The notes beneath the pieces are model-generated. The model did not search any database. It was not told where the DNA came from and saw only the letters and a list, made by a program, of their open reading frames with translations. From NCBI GenBank assembly GCA_033064195.1, contig JARBJD010000175.1, positions 62,001 through 126,000 of the forward strand: 64,000 bases of DNA, written 5' to 3'. Each line of letters starts with the position of its first letter. Within the stretch, counting starts at the first letter, position 1. Made by a program: the position numbers and the translations under genes. This stretch comes from Blattamonas nauphoetae (lineage: Eukaryota > Preaxostyla > Oxymonadida). Below are positions 41,185 through 53,599 of the stretch, in pieces.

Positions 41185-41520
41185 TACCTCCCTCCACCCA
41201 GAAAGGCAAGACTGACCCAAATGGAAACGAAAAAGAAAATGACGATGATAGAAAGGCCGATACTGCCGAATTGGAGGATAATGAAGAAAACCAAGACCCG
41301 TATACGAAAGACATTTCGCAACCAGATTCAGAAGACGCCAAAGAGAACCAAGAGGACAAAGGGGAAGAAAAGACGGAAATAAGAGAATCAATGAAGAGAA
41401 GGAAGAAGAAGAGAAAGATGAAAATCCCATAAATAGAGACAGAAGAGGAGAAAGAGAAAGACGTGAAGAAGTGAATCTTACGCATGATCTTAAGGTGACC
41501 ATTTCACTAGACAGATTTGA
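41185..41520 (+). pseudogene. Acidic low-complexity gene, tandem copy 2, 3' part
   Basis: Resumes directly after the transposon with a match to 37062-37380 (CTCC(C/T)TCCACCCAGAA, GACCCAAATG, GATAATGAAGAAAAC, and AGGTGACCATTTCAC at the end). It shows several small indels and no long frame in the acidic phase. Confidence 0.7.
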
Positions 41521-41667
41521 AACAAACCCTTTCCGACAGCAAAGACCTATTTGCTTTTCGGCGGAATCAAGATAATATCCACACGTTTATCATGTTACAC
41601 CACGTTCACCCACTTGATTTTCTGATTCGAAACGCGCCGTACTCATGATTTATCAGTCCGACAAGAC

Positions 41668-41803
41668 ATGGGTTCGAAGTTTTGATATCATTCAAAAGTA
41701 CAAAGTCCAACATTCAAAACCAATCTCCTCTAATGGTTGAAAAATGAATCGACCTCTCTCTGGAATTCCTGAATGATATGATTGAATTGTTTGTTTGAGA
41801 TCT
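41668..41803. mobile_element. Eroded copy of a 150-bp MITE
   Basis: ATGGGTTCGAAGTTTTGATA, CATTCAAAAGTA, AACATTCAAAAC and TCCTCTAATGGTTGA align with 54341-54480. The right tip is largely lost. Confidence 0.6.
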
Positions 41804-41897
41804 TTGAGCGGTGATTCATGGTATACGAAGATTCACAGTCCTGGCTGGGGTTGTTGCATGAAAAAAAGGAAGAAAGGGGAAAAACACGTCTATTTCA

Positions 41898-42420
41898 TTG
41901 GAGAGTTCACCAAATGAGATCGTGCGAATTAACAAGATGTGCGATCAGAGGATCTCCTCGAATCTCAATTTAAAGGATTCTGAGAACTGCTCGATTGAGG
42001 GATGTGGCCGGAAAAAATTCGACTCTGGGTCAGACCGAATGGTTAAATCTCAAAAACGAAACCAAGTTCACGCAATCACATATATTTCTCATCACCATCA
42101 TTCCTGCGACACTTTCAAAGCCCAAACCATTCTTCTCAATTATGTGAGCAATCCAACTTTCGACTCCCCATCTCCGGAATCAGATTCAAGTTTGTTCCAG
42201 TCGATTGCCTCTGCGTTGGATGAACAGTTCTATCAAACTCGGATCCCCAACAACAACAAGTTTCCTCCACTATCTGTTTGTCTGGACACTTCAATGGACA
42301 TCACACTCATTTCGGTACTCTGTGTTAATCTTCGACGTTTGATCAAATCAAACGAAATCAAAAGTATTCTTGTTGTGTTTGTAGAGATGAGAAATGGAAC
42401 AAAGAGAATTGGGTAATTTT
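41898..42420 (+). pseudogene. hAT transposase relic A (middle part)
   Basis: HAITYISHHHHSCDTFKAQT, then LFQSIASALDEQFYQTRIPN and SVCLDTSMDIT match the equivalent blocks of the better copy at 48845-50909 (RAVNYIEHHYMPCSQFKSYT, FWTIAHALDIHYNKIPS, LILDTSTDTT). Both ends are missing. It is the relic of a cut-and-paste element. Confidence 0.6.
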
Positions 42421-42734
42421 TTTGGATATGTCCGATCACCACATAATGGGGAAGATCAATGACTTCCTCCTTTGTCAATTTGTCAAAAATAGATGTCTAT
42501 AATGTATCTGAAAAGATTAAAAGGACGGCAAAATCAGCGCTAGGTGATGAATACCCCAAGATCTTTCATCACATACTACACAATACAAAGTGGGGTCAAC
42601 AGATTCGTTCAGAAATTTTTCAGAAAAAAGAGGGTCAGTTTTTTGGCTTGTTTACATCATATTTTCTCAGATGAGGAGTGGCTGCAGTTGTTGGAATTGT
42701 CTGAGGCCAATAAAGGAATGTCCCAACATGATGG

Positions 42735-43517
42735 GTGATTCTCCTTCAATGTCTCTTGCATCGCTGGGAGATTGCAGATCTCAAACGAGCCGGTTTTCCA
42801 CATAATGATAATTGTTATAGTCATCCGAGACGACTCATGAAAGAGGGAAAATACGAACCTGTTTTCAAAGCTGTTCCTCCACAGACACGAGTGTACACCT
42901 GTTCTGATTTTATAGACTTGTTCAAATGGATTGTGGGAAACACGAGTGAATCGTGTGATTCACAACTGGTCCTCTCCAAACCATCGTTTGAGGAGTGTCT
43001 CCGATGGTTTGGACCCACGACTGAGCATACAACAAAAGCAAAACTTTTTCAAGATTTCAAACGGGATCATCCCGAGAGTCCAATCAAGATTGGACTCTTT
43101 CGGAAAGCGACCAAAACGATCAAGCGAGCAAAACGCCGAACAGACGTATGTGTTCGTTGTGACAGACTGCACTATATTCAAAAAGTCAAGTTGGAAAAAC
43201 AACAACGACACAGACCGATTCCTGAGGAGCTCCTCAACGAAGAAGAAATGCTGCTACTTCGTACCACACAAAGCAGCAAAGAGTTTTACAAATACCAACA
43301 AATATCACACCTTGGCGTTTCCATTCATACAAATGTAAACGGAGAAATAAGGCAAGATCTGACCCACTTTTTTTCCGAAATCCTAAACCACGATGGGTTC
43401 TTCGTTGTTTCGCTCTTAAACCATCTCCTTGGGACAGAACCATTCATTTCAGCCTCTTCAATTTCATTTGTTTTCCATCCAGGCACCCATTTCCGGAACA
43501 GGATCGTCCTCAACTAG
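42735..43517 (+). pseudogene. Transposase-like ORF, class unknown, cut by a TA element
   Basis: 260 codons. Visible features are a basic FRKATKTIKRAKRRTDVCVR stretch with a CxxC pair (VCVRCDRL), a LTHFFSEILNHDGFFV block and SSISFVFHPGTHFRNR. The last resembles the D-x-G-x-H-(Y/F)-(R/K)-N motif near the second acidic residue of some DDE-like transposases, but with His-Pro in place of Asp. Upstream frames (42459-42740) with SSFVNLSKID may be its N-terminus. The frame ends at the GGCTTG tip of another element at 43517. I cannot assign it to a known superfamily. Confidence 0.35.
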
Positions 43518-43600
43518 GCTTGTCTGACCGGCCAAAAGTGCCGGTCAGTGTCAGTTCTGAATTCATCAAAGGGTCAGATCTCTCTCAGTCGTTAAATACC
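43517..43600 (+). mobile_element. Left end of a GGTCA-type TA element, partner end not found
   Basis: After TA (43515-43516) comes GGCTTGTCTGACCGGCC, then AAAAGTGCCGGTCAGTGTCA and CAAAGGGTCAGATCTC, matching 38963-39030. The matching right end was not found downstream. Confidence 0.65.
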
Positions 43601-43679
43601 TCTAGGTGTCATCATCACCTTTCGAATTATTGCTTTTTCATTCTTCGTTTCATCTCTGTTCCCAATCATCCATCATTCA

Positions 43680-45060
43680 GTGCATCCTCAGGACGTTATC
43701 TCGCCATTCATCACAGATGTCTTCAAATGTATGAAACAGGGACATAAATCTTGTGATAGTTCATCCCTGATACTCCTTCACTCCGAAATCGATGGAACTT
43801 TCCTCGTTGGCACGATATCATCTCTTCGAATCCAACAACTCCGAATGTACATCACCCACCTCAAAGAAGACGACCAATGTCTGCTAAGTGTTACCAGAAT
43901 TGAAAAAGAAGTTAATCTTTCGCTGTAAACTGCATCTGTTATACGCGGAGTTGATTGTTCTGACGAATTCAATGAGCCTGTCACGATCGAAGCACTCACC
44001 CAATTATTGTTCGCTCGAAGGCCACATCGGTGTCAACTTTGTGGTCAATGTTGCACATGCGATGGAGGAGGGAGGGAAGTTTGATGAAATTCTGGAATGC
44101 ATCCGAAAAACAGCCGATCGCCTCGCCACTTCAGAGTATGTTTCCCTTGACAATTTTTAAGCGAGCTGCCCCAATTCCCCTGCCACACACACGTGTTGGA
44201 ACAATTCGCAGCAGTGATACTGGTGATGAGACTTCGTTTCATGACTTCTATGATTCCATGAACGACAGTCTGGTCTTCGGGCTCGTCATGACAAAACCAG
44301 GCAGCAAAGAGGTATACATCAAAGAAAAACAGCCAAACAAGCTATATGTGGACGATAAGCGGATTCTACAAGATTGATGCGTAGGCACACCATCGAATCT
44401 GGGTACATGCCTTGGAGTGAAAAGAAAGGAATCAACAACCACCTGTACGACGAGTTGATCACTCCCACCTATCACTGGATTGTGGTGCTTATTAAAAGCG
44501 GCAATGTGAACGAAGGCATTCGCGACACAAACATGCTCGACGAGGTTGTCAGACGATGTCGCCAATCAGACCAGACTCATCTTCTTACACACAACACTCT
44601 TTCTCAGTACAGAACATGCACCATCAGGGAGCGGAACATTGTGGGACTGGAAAGTTTGGAACAGGAGACAAGCCCGTGTGTTCAGTTCTTCTTTCTGTTC
44701 AATTATCTCCTTCACATTCTTGTCTTCTGCCAAAACAGCAACAACGCAGAAGTGGTCCTCGAACTCCGATCGGAGGTCGTAGAACAGAAATACCGTCCGA
44801 TTGGGAGGGAAGACAGATCAGAACACATCGCCATCGCTCGCCTTTCTGCCTTCTGCTTTATCTTCTGCAATATTCTTCTTGCGGTGTTTGGTTTCTTCTT
44901 CACTCACTTCGATCCTATTATTCTGGTCAAATTTCGCTGCCAGTTCTTCGTCATTCAGAAATCGGTGAAGAATTTGATTTTGAGAATGGGTTGGAGGGTG
45001 AGTGGAGAAGCCTGCGAAGGGAGTGGACGAGCGGTTTGTTGTGTGTGAGGGACTGTGAGA
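43680..45060. other. Patchwork of short coding-like fragments, origin unknown
   Basis: + strand frames give EGHIGVNFVVNVAHAMEEGG..ILECIRKTADRL (43888-44157), a KPGSKEVYIKEKQPNKLYVD piece (to 44377) and LYDELITPTYHWIVVLIKSG (44374 on). The minus strand near 44.6-45.0 kb also has host-like codon style. No protein was recognised. By position after a TA-element tip they may be captured gene fragments like those at 39.2-40.9 kb. Confidence 0.3.
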
Positions 45061-45849
45061 GTGTTTGAGAGAAAGTTGGTTGTTTCAGTCCGTTTGAGAA
45101 CAAACAGACAAGACCTCAACGGTGATCTTCGATATTCCGAATATTTCTTCCCGGAATATGCAATACTTCCCTCGCGAAATGAATGTATTGTAAAAGAGGT
45201 ATAAGTACGACTACAAGTGGAGGAAAGTGTTCGATCTGAAACCCATACCTGTTTTTTGACACATGTCGAGGTAGAACTGCGAACGAAACAAGAAAGGTCT
45301 TACCCCGCAGTCGATCCTCCATTCGAAGTCGCCACAAATGAGAAAACGCTTCGATTGTTCGATAATCGACAACATGAAAGATCGCCCATGAAAGAAAAAG
45401 AATGAGAATGCCAAGAGAGAAGATTCCCGAAGAGATCTGGTTTCTTTTTTTGATTGTCATCATTTCCAGGAAGAAGGCATGGGAACGAGCCATCTGAGCC
45501 CACTCCCGAAGAGAAAAAGGAGAAATGGCTGGAGAACCTCTACCGTCGTTCATCTCAATCGACAGAACGGATACAAAGCCAACCTCAGCGACGACGCAGA
45601 TCTTGGTCATCTGACGATGCAGAAGCTTCCTAATCACCTACATTTCATTCTTTTTAAATGTAAATCTCGTTTTGATGAAAGAAAATACGAATGAAAGTAC
45701 TCATTACCCGTTCATACCAATCGGACATGACGGGTGAAATCACTCAATTGATCTCTACGATTCATCCTGTCGCATCCTCATTCGAGCCGACATCGATAGG
45801 TCAGCCCAATGGCCAGGGTTTATGATAGTCAGACACTTTTAGTGTTAAC
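45061..45849. other. No supported gene
   Basis: Short frames only. A KRKRRNGWRTSTVVHLNRQNG piece at 45520-45590 is basic but not recognisable. Confidence 0.4.
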
Positions 45850-45895
45850 GTGAGGTCGAAAGACCTCACCTCCCCATTTTGGAGGTGATGTCTCC
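45850..45895. repeat. Palindromic signature 1
   Basis: GTGAGGTCGAAAGACCTCAC is followed by CCATTTTGG and a half repeat GGAGGTGATGTC. The same design stands at 48700 and 60850. Confidence 0.6.
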
Positions 45896-46089
45896 CGATG
45901 TCCGAATTAGGCAACTGAAAATGCAATAAAGCGAGATCCTCGACGAAAGGATCATTCTAAGCGACCATTTCACACATGAACTTTCCTTCAAATACACCAT
46001 ACAGCGTTTTCTTTCTCTTTTCTTGTTAAAAAACACCGAAGTAGAACCAACCTTTGGAGGAAAGAAATGTTCGTGGGTAGGATCAAGAA

Positions 46090-47010
46090 TCAGTTTTGCC
46101 ATCGAGTGATCCACAGTGACTCTCGATTTGATTTCTCCTTGATTGAGCTAATTTTCCTCAATCTATCATCAGTTTTTCCCGAAATGAGAATCCTCGTGAG
46201 CATTACACCAAAATCATACATTAGAAATGATGTGAAGTCTTGTAAGGGTGAGTCAGGAGAGGACCCGATCCAAACCCTGGGAATACGTTTCGATACCAAA
46301 TCGAGTTGCTTGTGGACTGAAATAAAAAGATAAGCTGAAGTGAAAAGACCCACAATTTCGAACCAGACATGCTCTTCAATATCGATGAAACACCTCTATT
46401 CATTCCACCGAAAGGATATCCAATTATTCTCGAAGAAGATAATGGCCAACCTGCAATTGTTGCTCCCAATCCACCTACTCTTCCAGGCAGTTCAGGCATT
46501 TTCTGTGTTGCCGCAAACTGAACTTTCCTTCCTTCAGTCAAAACCCTCAAATGTGTGAATATTCCTGACGAACTCAGGCAGATACAATCATTCACGATGT
46601 TTTCAAAACATGCATTCAGTACAGTTTCATTCATCACCTCAGCCAAAAACGTAGAATGATCGCTCAACCAAATGTTCGTGCCACACTGAAAAAACACCTT
46701 CAAACTCAACAAGTCGACAGTCCAGTCGATCCGACAGTGGTTTGTTCCAGAACAAGATTCGTACAATCGTTCATTGACGCATCCTCTCAATGTTTATCCT
46801 CTGTAAATATCAAGCATTCTTGGAAAAAACAGGAATTTGGCCGTTCAACCCAGAGACAGTTTTATACACAGTACCGGACAATGCTCCAAGATGGGCTCAT
46901 CCAAACCCTCATCCATGGACTTTTGGGATTCGGGATTTCAGCGGACAATTTGTTCGTCATGTAGCATTCCAAGACGCTCAAACTTGGAAAAAAGGAGAAA
47001 TAGGCTAGAA
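46090..47010 (+). pseudogene. pogo/Tigger-like transposase relic 1
   Basis: LFNIDETPLFIPP at about 46372 fits the first Asp region (N-x-D-E-T) of DDE_1 transposases, followed by LPGSSGIFCVAAN. Near 46810-46900 a different frame gives FLEKTGIWPFNPETVL, the usual C-terminal AFxxTGIxPFNPE motif of the Tigger group. Several stops and frame changes separate the parts. Weak N-terminal sequence may extend to 46090. Eroded Tc1/mariner-pogo superfamily element. Confidence 0.6.
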
Positions 47011-48189
47011 AAAATGTTGGACACCGTAGATCCCTACGTACTTCGGGGTTTCCCACAACCTAAACAAATCTACAATCAAAAAACAAGCCACCATCGGAAG
47101 ATATTGACGTGGATCAAAGTGATGGTGTTGTGCTGGAAGAAACTGAAGTTAGTCACTCGATGATTTGCCATAGAATGGGAATCTGTCGGAAGCAATGATT
47201 CAGATCAAGACAAACACACCAGAAAAAGCTATCAGATTCGCCCAACTCTTGGGTCTCCTCCTGACCAGCTGATCAAACAGGATAAACAAGCAATAAAAAT
47301 ATCATAGCGCTTCTTGAAGAGTTCCACGTCTGCTGGGATCACGTAGTCCTGGAAGTTCCCTTTTCGAGGAGGACGAATGATGGGCAATCTCTTCTGCTTT
47401 TGAATCGGTTTATCAAAATGTTCTGACACACTCGACGGAGAAGGTGAGTTCTCTCTGAAGTTCTAGGCCGACAACTCGTCATCAGAGTGTTCCACTTTGC
47501 GGGCGATGTCTGAGAATTGTTTTCCTCAAATCTCATTGAAGTGCTTGAAGAATGAACTGAGAGCGTGAAAAGATGAGTTCATTCGTACATTCCACGTATT
47601 CATCTTCATATCCATCCAGTGTCGGTTCTGGCGACTCATCACTTTTCTATGTCATGTGTGTCGTTTTCACATTCTCTATTCTCATATTCATCTCTTTCAC
47701 CTTGCTTTCAATCATTTTCTTCTCTTTGCCGCCATGTCACCTGACAGTTGTCTCCTGTTTTCAGTTCCCCATTTTGAATCAAGAATCATCAGCCTTCGAT
47801 GCAACCATGATCCATATCGATAGAAATCTCCTCATCAGAATCGACCTTTCATCCAATTCGTGATCATGCCTCGCCTCACTAGAGTTTTGTTGGGTCGTCA
47901 ATCATCACACTTCAAGGCTTGTCAGATCAAAATGCCGAATCTCGAGATCAATCGACCTCCGTACGAGTTGAGGGCCTGAGATCAGGCGTCAGAATAGGAG
48001 ACTTCGAATTCTGTCTCAAACTAAAAAAATCATTTTCTCTCGCCCGGACATGTCACGAATCCCAAGGCCATCACTCCAAGGCAAGCTGAATTGTTTCAAA
48101 AGTGGTTAAATCGACCTGAACGTGTTCATTCAGGTCGATCGATCCTCTTACACTCTGTCTCGATCATCTGAAGACGAAGACGCATTGTA
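47011..48189. other. No supported gene
   Basis: Contains a Ser/hydrophobic-rich 96-codon frame (47573-47863) that looks like translated low-complexity DNA. No repeat or element end was identified. Confidence 0.4.
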
Positions 48190-48550
48190 GAGCTGTCAAA
48201 ATGTGGCTCCAAGACACTGAACGCGAGTAAAAAGCCCGAGATGTCGATTCATTGGAGGATAAGAGAAAACACCAATGCAACCAGATCAGGGCGGTGAAAT
48301 TCATAGCTCATCGTCATGCCTCAGTGAATGATTTCAAAACATTGACAAACACTCTGAACTCAATTGACAATGGAAACTTCGTCACGGATTCCAACAAATC
48401 TGATTATCTTCAATTTTGGGATCTCGCCAACAGGATCGACCACTTTTATCAACATCAAATTCTATCCTCCATTAGCGTATTAATACCCATCTCTTTGATG
48501 CTGGATTTATCGACAGATTTACATCGAATTCAAATGCATGTATGAGAGTT
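48190..48550 (+). pseudogene. hAT transposase relic B
   Basis: NQIRAVKFIAHRHASVNDFK, LQFWDLANRIDHFYQHQ and LMLDLSTDLH align with the same blocks of the copy at 48845. Only about 100 residues remain. Confidence 0.6.
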
Positions 48551-48699
48551 GCGGGATCTCACTCAGCCAGATTGCCTCCGTTGCAACCGATTGCGACGCC
48601 TCGATGACAGGAGTCCACCACGGCTTCATCACAGAACTTAGGCACGACAAGAAGAATGTCCTTCATGCACATTGCGATATCCACAATTCCCAGGTGTTA

Positions 48700-48778
48700 G
48701 AGGGCTGAGCACAATGCGACAGAGGGTGATCACCGTCGGGCTCAGCCCTCCATTTTGGGGCTGATCACCGTCGCTTAT
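48700..48778. repeat. Palindromic signature 2, upstream of the best hAT copy
   Basis: GAGGGCTGAGC (48700) pairs with GCTCAGCCCTC (48740), and GGTGATCACC lies between. Then follow CCATTTTGG, a half repeat GGGCTGATCACCGTCG and CTTATTTGG. Confidence 0.65.
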
Positions 48779-48844
48779 TTGGGCATTTCGAAAACGCCCT
48801 CAATGTTTATCTCTGTCATATTTCTCGTTCAAACGATCTCTCTC

Positions 48845-50909
48845 ATGTCTCGGCCAGTGTACCAACCGACACTTCTTACCTTCCCAAATTCAATCGACAC
48901 CAAGAAGATGCAGCAATCCACACAATCACCACCAAAAATATCAGACGTTCATCAACCAGAAGACGAATCAATACGTCTAGTCATGAAGCCGGATGAAGAA
49001 TCGGATCATGATGAGACTCCAGAACAGTCATTGGACCCGACACAACCTCAAAAAATCAATAAGGACGCCCATCTGTACCCAAAGTGGGTCATTGACAGGG
49101 AATGCCTGGACGAGAATGGGCACTCTCGCTTCTTCTTGGAAGGAAATGGAGTGATGTGCAACATCTGCTTCAAACATAGAAGGGAACTTGAACTGGAGAA
49201 AACCGAAGGAAAACCACAGACATTACATTTTCCACCTGCCGACAAGCAAGCGAGTGCAAAAAATAGGGCGAACGAAATCAGGGCCGTCAACTACATCGAA
49301 CACCACTATATGCCCTGTTCTCAATTCAAATCATATACAAATCAACTGAATCTGGCTTTCAATCCTCATTTCTTCTCCCAATCACCTGTATCCGATAACA
49401 GAAAATTCTGGACTATTGCTCATGCGTTAGACATTCATTATAACAAAATACCATCAGCGAACCCGTCCCAACCCACTCCAGTATCACTTATTCTGGACAC
49501 TTCTACAGATACCACGTCAACTTGTGTTTTATGCGTGAATATTTGTTTCTTATCAAAATGTTGAAAAGAGGAAACCAGATTGGTTGGATTGGAGGAAATG
49601 AAAACTGGTTGCTCAGGAGATGCCCTCTTTTCCGCATTCGTGAGGCAGATCAACACTGTCAAAATATCACTGGGTCAGATCGTCTCCGACACTACAGACG
49701 GAGATGCTGCTATGATGGGAGTTCGAAATGACTTCACAGCAAAGTTGAGATCCACCAACAACCGCAGTATTCATATTCATTGCTCTGCGCATCAATTTCA
49801 GCTTGCCTTAAAAGATACTTTCGAATCCCGCGGTCATCCCTTTGTCCAACGTCTTCTCCACAACACAATTCTCTTTGTTCATTCAATTACGAAGTCTCAT
49901 ACAAAAACACGCTTATTTCGACGGGAAATGGAACACCGGAAACTCCGAATCAAATCTCTCACGAAACCGGTGAAGACACGTTGGATCACCCATTTTCATG
50001 CTGTTTCGGAGACTCTACAGTTTCTCGAAGTGATACTCAACCTCAATTCTTCCGACACCGATCCTGAAATCATTTCACTTGTGTCTTATTTCACAACAAC
50101 CCACAACATCATTCGTCTCGTCATTCTGGAACTCCTCATCATGATGGCCAATAACATCTCAGAATTGCTTTATACGGAAGATCATTCACTATATCATTCG
50201 CAGTGTCTCGTCTCACTATTTCGATTGCGTCTCTTCGCTCTTTCCAGAACCACAATTGAAGAACATATTGCCGTTCGGCTGTCCGAGCGTCCTCATTTGG
50301 ATTTCAGACTCTACATCAACTCAGTCGTTGATGAATGTCAAGATCTTGCAAAATCATTGGGTTCTTCGCTCGCAATTCGTTTTCTTATTCCAGATCAGAC
50401 GCGTGAAATGTCAGATGCAACCATACTGGTTCTCGCTCATAAATTTCAGGGGGTAATTCCTCCTCTGCAAAGGAAAAACATCAAAACACATTGGAGACAC
50501 CTCAAATCGGTGTACCAAACATACTTTTCCAATGATATGAGAAGTCGCGCACAAGTTCTCGAAAGTATTCTCACAAACCCGCAATTTCAGACAGACGAAG
50601 CCGTTCTCCCCATCTTCAGGGCCAAAAAAAACAATCTCCAGCAGTTCCGTCCCAACTGAACGTGAATTCCCCATATTACAGTTTACCAAGAGAAAGGAAC
50701 GATTCCAATTATCGGTGCAGCATCTCAGCCTTCTCACTCGCATTCTTCACAACTCTCCTGAGCTTCTAGACGACGAAGAAGCTGATTCAGTGCATGAAAG
50801 GATGGTTCAGGTCTCATCTCTTCAGAAATGCAAACGAAGGACCCCTGATGAACCATGCAACCGTGTCCTCCACGACGATGAAGACGAGATTTCGTCTGAT
50901 GAGTACTAA
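48845..50909 (+). pseudogene. hAT-superfamily transposase, most complete copy C
   Basis: Start chosen at ATG 48845. Order of parts: acidic N-terminus; a CNICFKHR zinc-finger-like block with preceding LYPKWVIDREC and GNGVMC (about 49075-49170); RAVNYIEHHYMPC; LILDTSTDTTSTC (first catalytic Asp region); SDTTDGDAAMMGVRNDF (second Asp region); HCSAHQFQLALKD; a helical insertion; THWRHLKSVY; and a C-terminal TEREFPILQFTKRKER dimerisation block. Lesions: an in-frame TGA at 49562-49564 and a change of frame near 50640. TAA at 50907-50909. Otherwise well preserved, so a recently silenced cut-and-paste transposon of the TTF-zinc-finger hAT type. Confidence 0.75.
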
Positions 50910-51440
50910 GAGTACCCATTGACTCAATTCCCTGTAAATTCAAATCATCACTTGGATTGTGTTGATCAGTTGTGTTCTGTTGTATCTCGTGGCTATATCA
51001 AGGATTGTTTCTTCAGAATCTGAAGAGAGAAAAATATGGCTGAATTACCGATGGAATCAAGTTTTGCGAAAGAACCTGTCACATCATCTCGTGTTGTATT
51101 ACTGTTTGATGATGTTTTTGATGAAATTGTGATGAAAGAAGAATTCAAATGACAGAATAGCCACACTCTTTTCGTCTGCCAGTTTTTTCAGAGGTAATAC
51201 GTTTTTGTGAAACAATGTTCAAAATACACGAGAATATCAGTCAATATGAAACGGTTACCGTATTCTTGAGGACAATGAAACACAGGATCGAGGTGATCAC
51301 AAAAAAAGCTGAGCACCTTGATCACAATCTCTAACCCCTGACAATTCCGCTCTATTCATCCACCAAATAGTCAAACACCATTCCAATAAAAAGAAATTTG
51401 CAACAGAACTGGAGCGGCGGCACCTACCAGTTCGAAAACT
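50910..51440. other. Spacer between two hAT relics
   Basis: AT-rich, no frame above 60 codons. May include untranslated ends of the flanking elements; no inverted end was identified. Confidence 0.4.
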
Positions 51441-52240
51441 ATTGAAACCAATCCAAGTGCGATGGAGCACATGGAAAAATACTTGCGCCCAAACACTGAA
51501 GTATTACGATGGTATCATCTCTGTTCTGCAACCGACTTCCGATGTGAAAATCTGACACTCACAACCATTCGAGCTCAGCTGCAATCAGTCATTGATCGAA
51601 GCGGGATTGATCAACTCATCCCCTTTCTAGAATCTGTTTCACAAGAGTGCTTGAATTGGGCCTCCGAAATGAAGAAAAGGCTTACGATCAGAATGCTGGA
51701 GCCGTCGGACTGTTCTGATCATACAATCTTCACTGAAGACGTTCTAAATCTACCAGATTCGCCCGAGAGTGACAATATGATCTTGACGATTGCCAATCCA
51801 TTCAACCGATTCGTCCTAAACACATTGAGACACCGAACAATCACCCATTGGAGAATGATGAAAGCAATATTGCATGACTAATTTTCAGACCAACATCGAA
51901 CTCCTTTCGAAATAGTTCACCACATTTTAGGGGATAGTCGATATGTGCCGTGTTCCTCCATCATCCCACTCGTTCGAGCGATATCAACGATATCGACGAC
52001 AACTGTCTCAACAGAGAGAGAATTCTCTGTGCTGCACTACACAAAACGAAAGGAAAGAGGCAAACTGTCTACCGTTCATCTCGCTACACTTACTCGCATC
52101 AGTCACAATTCTCCAGCTGTTCTGCCCCAACATGACATCGACACTCTGCTTCAAGAGCGGAAAGCTGATCAAATCGTCAAGATAAAACGAAGAGAGTCAT
52201 CAAAGGATGATCTGAGTGATAACAACATTCAAACATAAGA
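51441..52240 (+). pseudogene. hAT transposase relic D (C-terminal part)
   Basis: A helical stretch (51462-51881) ending HWRMMKAILHD parallels THWRHLKSVY of copy C. Then TVSTEREFSVLHYTKRKER followed by GKLSTVHLATLTRISHNSP (about 52000-52110) is the hAT C-terminal dimerisation motif. The two parts lie in different frames. Confidence 0.65.
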
Positions 52241-53599
52241 AAAGTTGAAAACATGATTTTACTCGCTCAATAACAATTGTTGGTGAGATCAGTCAAATCT
52301 GTCTCCAATATGTTTCATTCATCCCCAGACATTCATTGCTTCTCGGAGTTGAAATAGGAACTTGTTGTTCATCTAAACAAGAAATCGTCAGTGTCATGTC
52401 ATTCCTATCAAATTTTATGCAAGAGGAGTCCATCATCTCTTCTGACATTGTGGATCGAGCGACCACAATTCTGAACCAGCTCCATTCGCGAATTCAGCAA
52501 AATCTCCTGTTATCACGATATTTCCTCTTTCGCATTGCTATTGAAGAAAACGGTCCAATTGGATCTGAAGGATCGTCCTGGGATATGCTCTCGTCTCATC
52601 TCAACCCTCAACAATCCATCACTATTATCGACGTCTTCTGAATCTAAAACTCCAAAATCACTTCCAACAAACAGTTTCACATCTCGAAAATCGGATTTGT
52701 TCCCAGAATCCTTTCCGCTTTGGGGGAGCAAACGCTTCTTTCAACACCTCTCACCGATCCTCTCCACAAATATCTCATCTCCTCATTCAACACTTAATGT
52801 CATTGTTCGGTCAGGAAAATTGGTCTCGGTTTGCACCTGATTCTGAAATCTGACACAAATCATCGTTGTTCATAAACTCCTCGATCACCCTCTCGCAATC
52901 ACGATTTACACAATTTTGGTTCCTCTCGAGGACGGAGCGGTATCTCTCACAGACACTGATACTGATCAACGGTTCCCTTCAATCGACTTGGGTCAGTTTT
53001 TTTGACATCATAAAAAAGCTCAAAGATCGAAATCAGAAATCCTAACTTACAACTCCAATCGGGGTTCAGTCCAATGAGCCGACAATTCTGTTGAATTGCA
53101 TTGGGAACCAATCTTGAAGAGAGAATCATTCCTTTCTTTTCCTAGAGAAACTGTTGTGTTTGAAGTCTGGTGGTCGAACTTTTCCATGATGTCAAAAATT
53201 TACACACACTTCTTTTTAAGTCTTTCGAACGAAAGAATTCACTTGAAAAGACGAGATGACACCATGTCCGACATCGGAGACGTCGAAATGAAGAACAATG
53301 ATAGTTTGAGTATGCGTCACAATCTCCTCTTGCATTTTTAAACTTCTTCGCTCGAATGGACCAGAACTTTCAAGTTGGATGCCCATCTTTCTCTCCTCGT
53401 TCCCACACTCGCTCCCTCCTCTCCTCATCAGCCTGTTTGAATTTTGGATGGCGAATGGAGCGGAGCTTTTCGGTGGCTGAGAGAAGAGAACTTCGAAGAC
53501 TCGATCGAACTGCGAGATGACGAAATTGAACAGATCATGGGATATGAACTTTGAAATACTGACAAAATGTTGTGGAACAGGAAGGGCCAGCAGTCTTCG
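52241..53599. other. Fragmentary region without a named gene
   Basis: A 101-codon helical frame (52336-52641; MSFLSNFMQEES, ATTILNQLHSRIQQN) overlaps another frame (52535-52840); no family was recognised. At 52989-53212 a TGGGTCAG...TTTGACATCAT tip and an ATGATGTCAAAAATT tip may be an eroded MITE of the 54341 type. Confidence 0.3.
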
